From NCBI GenBank assembly GCA_023375785.1, contig SZWC01015123.1, forward strand, positions 24,173 to 58,260: a stretch of DNA of 34,088 nucleotides, given 5' to 3'. How positions within the stretch are numbered: the first letter of the stretch is position 1; each line of letters begins with the position of its first letter. This document shows, one piece after another, positions 9,502-19,591 of this stretch. A program made the translations under genes and the position numbers. The DNA is from Penium margaritaceum (lineage: Eukaryota; Streptophyta; Zygnematophyceae; Desmidiales; Peniaceae). The notes beneath the pieces were generated by a model. That model made no database searches, had not been told where the DNA came from, and was given only the letters and a program-made list of their open reading frames with translations.

Positions 9502-10085
9502 CTGAGCCGGTAGCCCCTGTCGTGTCCTCTGGCCCCCCCGGGCCAACAGTCCCAGTCGCAACCGCTGGCCCCTAAGGGCCAGCAGTCCCTACCGCGTTCG
9601 CTGGCCCCTCCGAGCCAGCTGCCCCCGTTGTGTCCGCTGACCCCTCCGCACCAGCTGCCCCAGTCGCGTCCACCAGCCCCTCTGGGTCTGTAGCTCCAGT
9701 CGCGCCCACTGGCCCCTCCGGGGCGGGCAGCCCCAGTCGCGTCCGCTGGCCCCTCTGGACCAATTGCCCCAGTCGCGTCCATCGGCCCCTGTATGCCTAC
9801 AGCTCCAGTTGCGTCCGCTGGCCCCTCCGGGCCGGTAGCCCCAGTCGCGTACGCTGGTCCCTCCGGACCAGCTGCCCCAGTCGCGTCCACCGGCCCCTCT
9901 GAGCCTACAGCTCTAGTCGCGTCCGCAAGCTCCTCCGGGCCGGCAGCCCCAGTCGCGTCCGCTGGCCCCTCCAGCCCAGCAGCTCCTGTCACCTCCACTA
10001 GCCCCTCCGGGCCAGCAGCCCCAGTCGCGTCCACTGGCTCCCCCGGGCCAGTAGCTCCATCCGCTTGCGTTGGCCCGTCAGACTC
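9502..10085 (+). repeat. 16-unit 36-bp coding minisatellite in copia 2 pol
   Basis: Sixteen diverged 36-bp units are set end to end. Each encodes a 12-residue Pro/Ala/Ser/Gly repeat of the type PVASTGPSGPAA. Units keep a GGCCCCTCCGGGCCA core. A one-base insertion near 9720 shifts the frame between units 6 and 7, and a TAA sits at 9573. The array lies between integrase and RT, where copia proteins have a variable linker. The array probably grew by replication slippage or unequal exchange while the frame was under selection. Confidence 0.92.
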
Positions 10086-10140
10086 AGTGCCATCTCCTAC
10101 CCGACCGCGCTACACACGCGGCCCAGGCGGCAGCCTCTGA

Positions 10141-11988
10141 CCTTGGTCGACCGTGAGCGCACAGCCCCTCGCACCACGTCCCCTAGCACCTCAACTCCAT
10201 GTGGCTCCACGTGTCTCCTCCACTCCCACAGTCGTGAGTGGGGACCTTGGCAAGAAGGCTCTCGGCCTGACCACTTCGGCCATCATCGTAGACCTTCACC
10301 CAGACTCTCCATTGGGCTACGCCATGCTTCATCACGAGCATCGGCATGCTGTCGTGACTGCACTCGCTCGCATCCCACCTGGAGCTCGTGATGCGCACGC
10401 CCTCTCAGTCCGTTCCACAGCACGCCCGGAGGATCCAGCCACCTTCTGTGAGGCTGAAGTCTCTTCGGAGGCCGCACATTGGGATGCTCCCCGCGACGAG
10501 GAGCTCGCTGCTATCTGGCAGCACCACGTGTATGATCTTGTCGACCTCCCTCCGGGTCAGAAGGCCAGTGGTGCCAAGTGGGTCTTTCGTCGCAAGTGGA
10601 AGCCTGACGGGTCCTTGGACAAGTACAAGGCCCGCCTCACAGCAAAGAGGTTTGCTCAGGTCCCTGGGGTGGATTACGACTAGATCTTTGCCCCAATCGG
10701 TCGGTTCTCCACTAGCCGGGCGCTCTTCAACCTGGTTGCCCAGCATGGGTGGGAGCTGCATCAGATGGAAGTGAGCAACGTATTCCTCCATGGCTCACTG
10801 GAGGGTGAGGAGCTCTACATAGTGCAGTCCCAAGGCTTCGACGACGGCACTGGGAGAGTTTTGCGGCTGCGGAAGGCCCTCTATGGCCTGAAGCAGTCGC
10901 CTCGGTGCTGGAACCAGGAGATTAGCAGTACGCTTCTCCGTGGCGGCCTCCAGTGCAACACCACTGACCCCGCACTATTTGTCAGTCCACGAGGTCAGAC
11001 CTTCACCGCAATTCTGGTCTACGTCGACGATCTCCTCAACGCGTCGCCAGACACGGCCGCCATCCAGCGGGTCAAGGACTTGCAGCACGCCGCCTACCAG
11101 ATGAAGGATCTCGGGTCTGCCCAAGTCTTCCTGGGCATGGAGCTCGAGCATGATCGCTCCCAGGGCATCCTACATGTCTACAAGGCTGCCTATGTGCATA
11201 CCCTGTCCAATCGCTTTGCCGAGGACCTACCCCTCGTACCTAGTGCATCTTCACCCATGTCACCCGATGGCCAGGTGAAGCTGAAGAGTCCTCACCCAGC
11301 TGTTGTGGGGGAGCCAGTTGATGTGACCACGTATCTGCGGGTCATCGGGTCACTGATGTTCCTGGCGACGATGACGCGTCCAGACATCGCGTTTGCCGTC
11401 AACCTCCTGGCCCAATTCTCTCAGGAGCCGAGTCATCTCCACATTGAGGCCGCGATTCGAGTGTTGCGCTATGTCGCCTCGACCCCTCGGCGAGGTCTCA
11501 TATTCTGCCGCCAGCCGTCCGTCGTCGCAGTGGGCTACACCGACAGTGACTGGGCCGGCAGTCCAGACAGTAAGAGTCGCACGGGCTGGATCTTTCGGAT
11601 CGGCGACACAGCTATGCCCTGGCGCATTGGCAAGCAGGGGTGCATTGCACACAGCACTAATGAGGCTGAGTACATGGCCCTTCGCTCAGGCGCGTGTGAG
11701 AGTGTGTGGTTGCGTCGTCTATTATCCGAGTTGCGTCGGTCTGTCGCATCCGTCACCTTGCATCGTGACAATGAGAGTGCCATGGCCATCGCTGACAATG
11801 ACGGTATGCATCACACACACACAAAGCACATCAATGTTGAGTATCACTATGTGCGTTCGTTGTTGCATGACGACACCATCAGCATCGTGTGCGTTGAGAC
11901 AGCACGGTAGCTAGCTGAATTCCTAACCAAGGCACTGAAGCGGGACTCGTTCAAGAAGGCTGTGAGTTCAGTCGGCGTGCGTCCGTGA
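10141..11988 (+). pseudogene. copia 2 reverse transcriptase and RNase H
   Basis: RT shows AHWDAPRDEEL, GAKWVFRRKW, YKARLTAKRF, QMEVSNVFLHG, LYGLKQSPR and an intact YVDD in ILVYVDDLL (about 11013-11040). RNase H (about 11535-11900) has GYTDSDWAGS, EAEYMALRSG, HRDNESAMA and KHINVEYHY. The chain ends FLTKALKRD...VGVRP at TGA 11986-11988. TGA at 10138 precedes the domain. TAG at 10681 (VDYD*IFAP) and 11908 (TAR*LAEFL) interrupt it; the latter aligns with a TAG in copia 3 at 13330-13332. All catalytic positions I can see are kept. Confidence 0.94.
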
Positions 11989-12085
11989 GTTGCCCTCTTT
12001 GTCTCTACCTGCGTCTCTGTGTGCCCTAGGGGAGTCTGGATGTTGACCGTGTCTCTGTCCGCCCATGTGCAATACGCCTGTGAGT

Positions 12086-12095
12086 CATGGGGAAG
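12086..12095 (+). promoter_or_regulatory. copia 2 polypurine tract
   Basis: CATGGGGAAG directly precedes the LTR start TGTTGG at 12096. This is the expected plus-strand priming site. Confidence 0.75.
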
Positions 12096-12931
12096 TGTTG
12101 GTTTTTGCGCATCTCTCATTGTGCTCTGTTGTGTCCTCCCGGCTTGTGTACATCGGCGTGCAAATGACTGACGGCGAGACTTGAAGCTGAAGGAGTGTCG
12201 TCCGGTGGAGCCAATGCACACTGAGGTCTACTCGCAGTTTGCTAGAGCCTCCTCTCTCCGGCGACGTGCTCAGCTCCATCGACAGGCCTCCTCGGCGCTT
12301 GTGCTGCCAGCGGTCACTGTCACCGCAGTTGCTGTCTGCATGCGTCCAGCGCGTCCCATCACGTCTGCATCGTCATGCTCTGCCTAGGATCCTTGTTGCA
12401 TGCTGTATGGCCATGTTCGACATCATGGACCATCGTAGGCACTGCCTGGTCTCGGGCAGCCATAACTCCTTGCTACTATTTTTCTAGCTGTTTTTTACCG
12501 CACGACTGTGTTCGCAGCGTCGGTATTGTGGTATGGTCCAGTTTTAAGGCAAAACGGACGTTGCCCGGGTTTTGGGTTGTCGGCTGTCTGGTAGGGCTCA
12601 CCGAGAAAACCTGCCTGCCAGAAAATAGGTCTATTTCCTGATTGGCTGGTTAGTTGAGTAACAAGCTCTACAGAGCTGGGGGGGGGACTAGAACTTGGAG
12701 GGGTCTCCTATTGTTGTTCATTGTTCATTCCTAACCAGTTACTTTCAGTTTTTAGATGCTTCCTGGCGCTAACTCTAGCGCGCGCGTTTCTGAGTAACAA
12801 ACCCAGAGCTTCCAGACTTCGACTCTAGAGGAACAGACTGAGGGGGCAGCTGACTTAAGCAACGAGCGTGGAAGCCCGCACGGTGCATCAACAACGCTGC
12901 TGCCCCAACCTGCTGCCTAGGTTTTCCAGCT
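12096..12931 (+). repeat. copia 2 3' LTR
   Basis: This 836-bp LTR begins TGTTGGTTT and ends TTTTCCAGCT. It is confirmed by an 840-bp reverse-complement copy at 31950-32789 that aligns along its length with scattered differences and ends exactly at a primer-binding site. The left flank is the copia 2 polypurine tract; the right flank is CTCCC, the likely target-site duplication. Confidence 0.9.
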
Positions 12932-12936
12932 CTCCC
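12932..12936. repeat. putative copia 2 target-site duplication (CTCCC), 3' copy
   Basis: CTCCC directly follows the copia 2 3' LTR. The same five bases, in element orientation, directly precede the inverted 5' LTR (32790-32794, GGGAG on the plus strand). Five bp is the usual copia duplication length. Confidence 0.65.
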
Positions 12937-13155
12937 TAGTAATTCTCACATGTGAGAGCTTATCATCACACACTGAAAAGTATAAGCATGCTTGTAGTTG
13001 AGATTGGGCACGACTGAGGTCGCGCCACTCTTGCACCTAGCTGAGATGCCAACGATGTGTGGCCCGCAACATGTGCGCCTTGAGCTTCATGTCTGCTTAG
13101 TCACTTGCAGTGATGATGTGTGTAAGTGGACAGAGTGTGGCAGGTACAACAAACA
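12932..13155 (-). repeat. copia 3 3' LTR, interrupted after 224 bp
   Basis: On the minus strand, TGTTTGTTGTACC starts directly after a polypurine tract downstream of the copia 3 stop codon. The LTR is cut at 12932 by the copia 2 LTR. Its likely continuation is 32790-33603 on the plus strand, which begins with the duplicated GGGAG and ends TCTCA before a primer-binding site. Confidence 0.7.
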
Positions 13156-13162
13156 CTCCCCC
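13156..13162 (-). promoter_or_regulatory. copia 3 polypurine tract
   Basis: On the minus strand, GGGGGAG immediately precedes TGTTTG, in a CATGGGGGAG context like that of copia 2. Confidence 0.75.
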
Positions 13163-13233
13163 ATGACCCACAGACGAACAGTCCACACACCACATGAGGC
13201 AACAATACACACAACGAACAGGGAGGGAGCACG

Positions 13234-13636
13234 TCAACCATGGACATCACGTGTACGTAACAGGCCAACAGCATGCACGGCTCCCTTCAACATTCCACTG
13301 CTAAGAGCTTTGGTGAGAAAGTATGAACGCTACTGACGAGTGTCGACCAAGACAACCTGAACTTCTCCTCCGGCAAGTCGCTCGCGAACAAAGTGGTCTT
13401 CAATGTTGATGTGCTTGGTTCGAGTGATTCATGCCATCATGCTCAGCAATTGCCTTGGTGCTCTGATTGTCGCACCGCTGTGTGATACAGCGAATGGGCA
13501 CATGAAGCCGATGTAGCAGGCGAGACAGCCACACACTCATACACGTTCTTGCTCCAAGCGCAACGTACTCAGCCGCATAAGAGTTGCGAGCAACACATCT
13601 CTGGTTCTCACTCTTCCAAGAGACAACAGTCTCATA
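13234..13636 (-). pseudogene. copia 3 RNase H C-terminal part
   Basis: The minus strand encodes VVSWKSENQ, YAAEYVALGAR, CDNQSTKAIAEHDGMNH, then after a frame shift KHINIEDHFVRERL and FLTKALSSGML, ending at TGA (13234-13236). This is the second half of a copia RNase H. The first half (VDGHTDNDWAHN...GHIFLMGG) is at 20251-20520, on the far side of the inserted LTR element. A TAG at 13330-13332 stands where relatives carry Gln before the FLTKAL segment. Confidence 0.9.
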
Positions 13637-14302
13637 TGTTGGTTTGTGTGGCTTCCACCTGTCACGACCGACGCGGATGGATTACCCATATACCCACGTT
13701 GGTGGTATATGGCAAAGGAGGGCGTGACGACACGACGGGTCCTCGGAGTGTCCTGAGACTTCTCCAGCATCGACAATAACGTCGGCGAGAGGCGGTCGAT
13801 GCGTTCTGAAATCTCTGTTGGCTTGTTGGGAGTGACGAGAGTTTTCTCGGTGGGTTGAGACCCGCGCACTCGGTGGACTATACCAGTGCAACGAGGAGAC
13901 CCGAAGGCTGTAGCAGTGCTTCCGATGTTCGGAAAGCCATTTGTGATGTCCGGAGGCTGATTTTGAGTACATCTAGCATTGCTTGTATTTTGTCGATGGT
14001 CGAGACCCAGGCACTTGCAGAGCTTTTCTGGTGCCTCGAGGAGACTATCTTTCTTTCTCTCATGGTGTATGCAGTGCGTTCTCTCTGTTGACTCGTTTGG
14101 GTTCAGCGGGGGTGACGGGACCCGGTGCGGCTAGCTGCTGGCGCCACTACATGAGCCCGCAAAGGGATCATTTGTACTCTCTGCTTGTTCTTTCATACTA
14201 TGCGTTCCAGACAACCAAATTCTCATCGATTTGCACTGCACTCACACTCAGAGCTCATTTTCGTGTATGCACGGGCTTGCATGCCTTAATTAGTTTCCAA
14301 CT
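13637..14302 (+). repeat. LARD-like element 5' LTR
   Basis: This 666-bp repeat is matched along its whole length at 19592-20250. Over the first 135 bp roughly one base in seven or eight differs, so the insertion is old. It contains two copies of a GGTC(G/A)AGACCC...GAGGAGAC motif (13853 and 13998). Confidence 0.9.
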
Positions 14303-14314
14303 TGGTATGAGAGC
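14303..14314 (+). promoter_or_regulatory. LARD-like element primer-binding site
   Basis: TGGTATGAGAGC directly follows the 5' LTR. It differs at one base from TGGTATCAGAGC, the complement of the initiator tRNA-Met 3' end used by most plant copia elements. Confidence 0.85.
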
Positions 14315-14329
14315 ATAAGGGGTGTGTGA

Positions 14330-15075
14330 GTAGCAGACGCAACAAAAGCAGCAGCAATGGGCGGAACGTACAGAGGACGCGCCACGTGATGCCACGTTGG
14401 CAGTAGCGTGAGGGAGCGGGAAGTGACTGCACGTGAACGCCACAGGGGGGGTGAGCCGTGCACAATAGCATTAGCAATTGCGGCAACAACAATAGTAGCA
14501 GCAGCAGACATAGCAGCAATGGTAGCTGCAGTGCCCCGCAATTGGAGTAATGGATGTAGAGATGCTGCTTACAACAAGAGCAACAGTGGCGGTAGTAGAA
14601 GTAGTAGCGGTGGGCGCTAACATTTGCAGCAACTACGCCAATGGCAACAACAGTAGTAGCGGCATTTGGTGTGCTACACAGTAGTAGTAGTAGTAGCAAT
14701 GGTAGTTAAATCAGCGCAGCAACCGTTGCAACAATGGCGACAACAGTAGTAGCACATTACAGCAGCAGCAGCAGCGGCCACTAGAGCAGCAGCGGCACCT
14801 GCAACAGCATACAGTAGCGATGGCAACAACAGAGTGCAGTAGTAGCTGCGACGACAGAATTAAGCAGTAGCGGCGGTAATAGAAAGCGGCTATAGCAGCT
14901 ATTGCATAAAGTAGCAACAACGTTAATAGCAGTCGCAGCGGCAGTAGGAAGCAACAACAACAGCAGATGCGCAGAGTAGCAGCAACAACGGAAGCAACAG
15001 TAGCAGCGGAAGCAGCAGAAGTAGCGGAACTAGCAGTAGTAACAGAAATCGCAGCAGTTGCACCCGCCGTAGAAG
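14330..15075 (+). repeat. CAG/TAG/CAA-rich leader
   Basis: About 750 bp of degenerate trinucleotide sequence is dominated by GCAGCA, GTAGTA and CAACAA. Long open frames on the minus strand here are low-complexity Leu/Cys strings and are not credible genes. Similar CAG-rich leaders follow the primer-binding sites at 31938 and 33604. Confidence 0.85.
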
Positions 15076-15530
15076 CTGATGCTGCAATAGGGCCTCGTAG
15101 CCCTCCTTCAAGGGTCCCCCTCAGAGATGCCCCCTCGAACCCCCACAGAGGGAACCCCTCAAAGGGGGCCTCTTGGTCCATCGATCCCACCACTCAAGGG
15201 GCCCCTGAGAGGGGCCTGCGAGACCCGTGAGCCCCTCGCCCCGTCGGCCCCGTCGGCCCCGTCGGCCGACCGAGGGAGGGGTGCCGATGGTGAGAGAGGG
15301 GCGGACCCCCCCCTCCCTTCATGGTTCGCTCGCTCGCTCCCACAAACGAGTGAGCAAGCAAGCCTGCACAGGAGGGAGGGCCGGACAAGCCAAACTCCTC
15401 TCCCCTCCCCCTCAATCCCCCTTTTCTTACATTATCCATCGCCCCAAAATTGGGACAATCAAGAATAGGGGGGACGAGAGAAAACCAACACAAGAAGGGG
15501 ATGCACCTGAGAGCAAGCGGTGAAGAGAAA
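15076..15530. other. GC-rich segment with short tandem repeats, no gene recognised
   Basis: C- and G-rich tracts alternate (CCCCTC/GAGGGG type). CGTCGGCCC is repeated in tandem near 15240-15268, and many short inverted AGGGGCC/GGCCCCT words could fold. I see no conserved coding segment. Confidence 0.6.
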
Positions 15531-16910
15531 AAAACGATGGAGGTGAGGGCGAGAAGGGAAAAAAATATTTAAATACCTGCCACCAATAGCCGCAGATGCA
15601 ACCCGTCAAGCAACCGCCACAACATCATCCGTAGTGGCAGTAGCCATAGCAGCAACAGCACCTTACGCAGCAGCAGCAATGGTGGCGATGGAATGGCGAC
15701 GTCTGCACAGTGTAGAGTAGTTGCAATAGCGCTTGCAATCTCCCCTTCCCAGCTGACAGTGGATTGTCGTCGGCGGCAAATTCTTCTTCGATACGTGACA
15801 TTGACTGGCTTCTCCCTAGGGCTTGCAGATTGGTCCCCGCACTTCAATTCGTAGGATCGACGGTGTATTCGGGTTTGTCCATATCCGAGGAAATGGTCGT
15901 CTTTTACTTGGAGCAGCAGTCGTCCCTGCAGCCGCCACACCCTCTGTTCTTGGAGCAGTTTTTACTCCTTTAGTGGCAGCAACACTAGTAGACACAACAG
16001 GTGAGACTCCCTTCTCCAGGTGTGCTATGGTAGTGCAGCGCGTCCCGTATTTTCACGTTTGTTGGCCTCAACACCGTGACCTGTAGGAGTGATCAGTGTC
16101 CACTGGTCTCATTCTCTCCCGTGGCTTGGTGTTTACCACTAAAAGTAGGTGCCCTCCGCACCTATCCATCGTCTAGCGTACAAGATGAGTATGCAAAGAA
16201 TTTGAGCAAGCATCGTACGCGTTTACCTACTACTACTGTGATGATGAACGACATGGTTGGCGTTGCTGCTAGACAGGCCCTTGCAGCTGGCATCCACGTT
16301 TGCTTTAGCCTAATCCAAGCATGCATCATCCACAACATGCGGATGTGCCAGCGTTGATAGATCCCCTATCTGGACCTCTGGCAACCATATCTGCCAAGAA
16401 ACACAGCCTGAGGCAGGTGGTGCAGCGGCCTTGTGACCTCGTCGTCACCGAGCATGCTTCTGCTACTAGTTCATTGACGGCCTCCTGGATCTCATCTCCT
16501 TCATCCTCTCCTCATTTCTCATCCAATGGTGTCCCTTCAAATTCGCCTGCTGGCCAATCCCAGGCTACCACCATCCTCTTGATCCTCCACTCTCCCACTA
16601 TCACAATGCCACCTCAAGATGACATGTCTTCATGGAGTCCTTCAATTCGTGTATGCCTGCGATGCTAGCATCAGCGCTCCGTACGCCGTGCTCGTGGTGG
16701 TCTTCATATATCCTCCACCTGCTCGGCTTTCGTTGTATTACCTGTCAAGGGGGAGTGTTGTCACCGCGCATTGCCTATTATGACCGTAGTGACAAGATCT
16801 GTGCTCCTGCTGTGCCGTGGTGCTCGAGCGTCAGCTTAGGCAGATTCCGATTACACGATGACAACACATGACGTAGATTCTGATCGTGACATGGCGTTCA
16901 TGGTGTAGAC
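15531..16910 (+). other. LARD-like interior, unrecognised
   Basis: An AT-rich patch (AAAATATTTAAATA near 15560) is followed by mixed sequence with several plus-strand open frames of 60-115 codons (for example 15764-15973, 16076-16357 and 16321-16668). None shows a family motif or good continuity. A purine tract directly before TGTTG (about 16748-16760) resembles a polypurine tract/LTR start. No gene can be supported. Confidence 0.5.
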
Positions 16911-16915
16911 TTGCG

Positions 16916-17395
16916 TGTCATCGAGCTCGACTTCCACGTCTGGGCTGGATCCAGATCTTCTGTAGCAGGAGGTTACATCAAGAGGAGCACAGACCCGGCG
17001 TACCCGGGCGGTGCCACTCCCGACTATGACCAGTGGCGACGTGGCAGTGGCACAGGAGTCCCGTACGGATCGGGATGCGTCTACCAGACTTTTGGGGGAG
17101 TGTGTAGAGCAGGCTCACACTGGTCAGGTGGAGATTGCATTGCATGAGACATGCATGTCATCGAGGTCAAAATCCATGCACGGGCAGGAGCCAGACGTTA
17201 TGTAGCAGCAGGTTGCATCAGGAGGAGTGGACATCCCGCGTGCTTGGGCGGTGCCACTCGCGACGTCGACCGGTCGCGGCCTGGAAGTGGCACAAGAGTC
17301 CAATGCACATCGGAATGCCCTTACGGGCTTCTGGGGGCCTTGGTATACGAGGCTCACATCAGCCCGGCAGCGGTCGCAGTGCATGAGAAGAGTCG
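16916..17395 (+). repeat. 240-bp tandem duplication, two diverged copies
   Basis: 16916-17155 and 17156-17395 align at an offset of 240 bp, best over the first 180 bp of each unit. Shared blocks include TGTCATCGAG, GGCGGTGCCACTC and GTGGCACA(A/G)GAGTCC. The period is a multiple of three, so the reading frame is preserved. Confidence 0.8.
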
Positions 17396-18360
17396 TCCGG
17401 CTGGTCCTTTAGAGGTTGAGGTATTCTTGAGAGCAGCAATTCTGTCAGATGTCACTCGGACATGTGCTGCAAAAGACACAACGGGCTCCAAGTTGTCATC
17501 AGTGCTACCTGAGGACCAGCTTTTAGCGTTAGGAGTAGCCCATGTTCCCAGAGTGTGCAGGTTCCCATACACAGGATGGAGCAGCAACACACATGATGGA
17601 GTCGGATGTCGGTCCTCACTCTGTTATGGAGTGGGTGACAGCGACCAGTCTTCCAAGTGATATGGTGCGTGAGTGCGAGCTTCGCTTCCTCGTCACCTTG
17701 ACAGGCATTGTCAAGCCGGAGTCATGCACAGCTGTGTCCACTATGCCGGGAGTCAAGGATAGTGGGGCAGATCGGACCACGCGGATGGAGTCACATTGTC
17801 AGGGGGAGCTGAGTTCTGCCCTCTCTTGTTCACCTGTTGGTGACCTTACTAATCACATCGACGTTGCGAGTGGCAGTACCTACACCGACTCTGACGGCTC
17901 TTCCTTCTCCTTCTATCTCGGCACGCGACCGCTCATTCCTCCCCATACGACAGACATGAGCTGTGGTGGGGATGCGATACCTGGAGCTACGCCCGATGTT
18001 CCAGCGTCTCAGCACATAGCGAGTTTGATTGATCCCCAGGTGGATGCATCAGCACCAACTCCATCTCCTTGAACAGTAGAGACAGAGATGGAGTTGTACT
18101 CAAAACTTTTGCAGTCTGAGTGTGTAGCATTGAGTGAGGCACGGTTGATCCTACGTCAGGTAGACATGGGACACCTCCGCATGTGTGTGACAGCCTACGT
18201 TCACTTACAAGAGCACGAAGAGATGCTAATGCGGGAGGTGATGCCAGCGTGGGAGCAATTGTTAGAGCAGAGGAGCACCACTCCTACCAACATGAGCTGT
18301 CCACCATCAAGACCTCCTATACTCATCATAGGGGAGGATATCAGATGGAGATACTATCAC
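16990..18360 (+). pseudogene. broken reading frame of unknown function in LARD-like element
   Basis: One plus frame (the frame of 17542) stays open over long blocks: 17011-17202, 17227-17409, 17542-18069, then on past a TGA at 18070 to 18663. The protein-like part is most convincing from 17542 to about 18290. It has a Ser/Thr/Asp-rich first half, then a charged, probably helical stretch (RLILRQVDMGHLRM...HEEMLMREVMPAWEQLLEQ) that could form a coiled coil. I recognise no domain. It lies upstream of the 3' polypurine tract, the position of extra or envelope-like frames in some plant retroelements, but nothing shows an envelope protein (no signal peptide or membrane segment seen). It could be captured host sequence or chance. 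Confidence 0.4.
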
Positions 18361-19070
18361 AAGAGAGATGAGCATGCCTTCAGTTCCCACAATCCTCATT
18401 CCCGACAACGTTGTCACCGCTCCTCCATCTACTCGTGCATCCATCACGCACCTTTGTCCCCCCACTTTCGCTGTTCCATCTTCATCTTCCTCCATGTCTG
18501 GTCGTCTGGTTCTTCATTCCAACTGTCCCCTCTCTGCAACAGTGTGCCCTTCTGCTTCAAGATGCTCCATCATGTCTGGGAAACCAGCTCAATAGTGTCA
18601 TCCATGCTTGCGTGCTTCTCACCAATTCCCTTTCCTCCTGCGTACACAGATGCATCGCGTTAGAGAGGACAGAGGAGACTGTGAGTTGGGACTCGTGGCA
18701 GTCTCATGAGGATTGATTGGTACACTCCAGGTGATGCACGGACAACGTGATGAGTCATAGCCAAAGACACCACTTTGTCTTTGAGGGTGGGAGCAGATTC
18801 GCATGTGACAGGGGGAGCAGTGTTTACGTGATGGAGAGATCACATGATTTATCGTCTAGGATCTGTTCAGCTACGGTATCACCATCTCCATTGAGGACAT
18901 CAAAGCCATCTTCATCTGCCCAGGGGGGGTGTTGTGTTTACCTCGACTTTATGCGACGTCATGGGAGATGCATGGCGAGGTCCATGCTCTGCTATGAGCA
19001 TACTACAGTATCCAGCATGTTGCGCATGCTACGTGCCTACACAACTGCATGTGGATGGTAGCACTCTATT

Positions 19071-19470
19071 GGTCAAGACCGGAACACTTGGTGGGCTGTA
19101 CCAGTGTCATGAGTAGACCATGTGGTCGTGTGTCTTGGTGTGTGGCTACACTTCGTGTGGCATGTGCATGCAAGCTGGGTCGCTCATAGTGGTCAAGACC
19201 CGGACACGTGGTCAGTTACACCTGCGTTACGAGGAGATCCCCCCATGATCCTGTCGGTAAGTTGAAGATGCTATTGTTGCCAGCATACGAACGTCTGTTG
19301 GATCGCTCATAGCGGTCGAGACCCGGGCACTAGTACTGCCAGTGTCACGAGGAGACCCTCTTGTCGTCTGACATTTGTATTATGTGCATTACACTAGTTT
19401 ATGCTCGTGTGCATCACTCCTCTTATGGTCAAGACCCACACTTGCTAGGATGTGCCATTGTCTAGGAATA
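19071..19470 (+). repeat. array of about 45-50-bp motifs related to the LTR
   Basis: Four diverged units begin at 19071, 19191, 19314 and 19427 (spacing 114-123 bp). The consensus opens GGTC(A/G)AGACCCGG(G/A)CAC, followed after 15-20 bp by CCAGTGTCACGAGGAGACC. The second and third also share an upstream TCGCTCATAG block. Two further units occur in each LTR (13853 and 13998; 19808 and 19953), so the window has eight. The role is unknown. Confidence 0.8.
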
Positions 19471-19580
19471 CCTTCGGTGGGTAGCAGATGTGTATGTTTG
19501 TGAGTTCAATCGTGCATATTATGACTTGGCATACAATGCTGTTTTGGGCCTTGGATTTTCTGGCGTTGACGACCACGTCA

Positions 19581-19591
19581 GCCAGGGGGAG
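19581..19591 (+). promoter_or_regulatory. LARD-like element polypurine tract
   Basis: GCCAGGGGGAG directly precedes the 3' LTR start TGTTGG at 19592. Confidence 0.8.

Larger units (their letters stand above)
6920..12931 (+). mobile_element. copia 2 LTR retrotransposon, 5' end missing at this locus
   Basis: This is a degenerate but nearly complete Ty1/copia body in the usual order gag, protease, integrase, RT, RNase H, followed by a purine tract and a 3' LTR. No matching LTR or primer-binding site lies upstream. The missing 5' LTR, primer-binding site and leader of the same family are at 31536-32789 in inverted orientation. Frame shifts occur near 8235, between 9156 and 9211, and near 9720. 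Fourteen in-frame stops are visible, ten of them TAG. Confidence 0.9.

Noticed and set aside
9489-10034. Collagen-like 181-codon minus-strand frame
   Set aside because: It is the antisense reading of the 36-bp minisatellite; its Gly-rich periodicity follows from the repeat.
346-11910. TAG read as glutamine (variant genetic code)
   Set aside because: Several TAGs do sit at Gln positions, but two (9115, 9330) align with Trp in copia 3, and frame shifts plus TGA and TAA stops are also present. Decay explains the data better.
14286-15193. Leu/Cys-rich minus-strand frames resembling membrane proteins
   Set aside because: They are antisense readings of the CAG-rich leader; low complexity only.
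17542-18663. Envelope gene of a retrovirus-like element
   Set aside because: Position is suggestive, but there is no signal peptide, membrane segment or cleavage motif.
16916-19470. CRISPR array
   Set aside because: The repeats are long, diverged and unevenly spaced, with no cas genes, in a eukaryotic retroelement.
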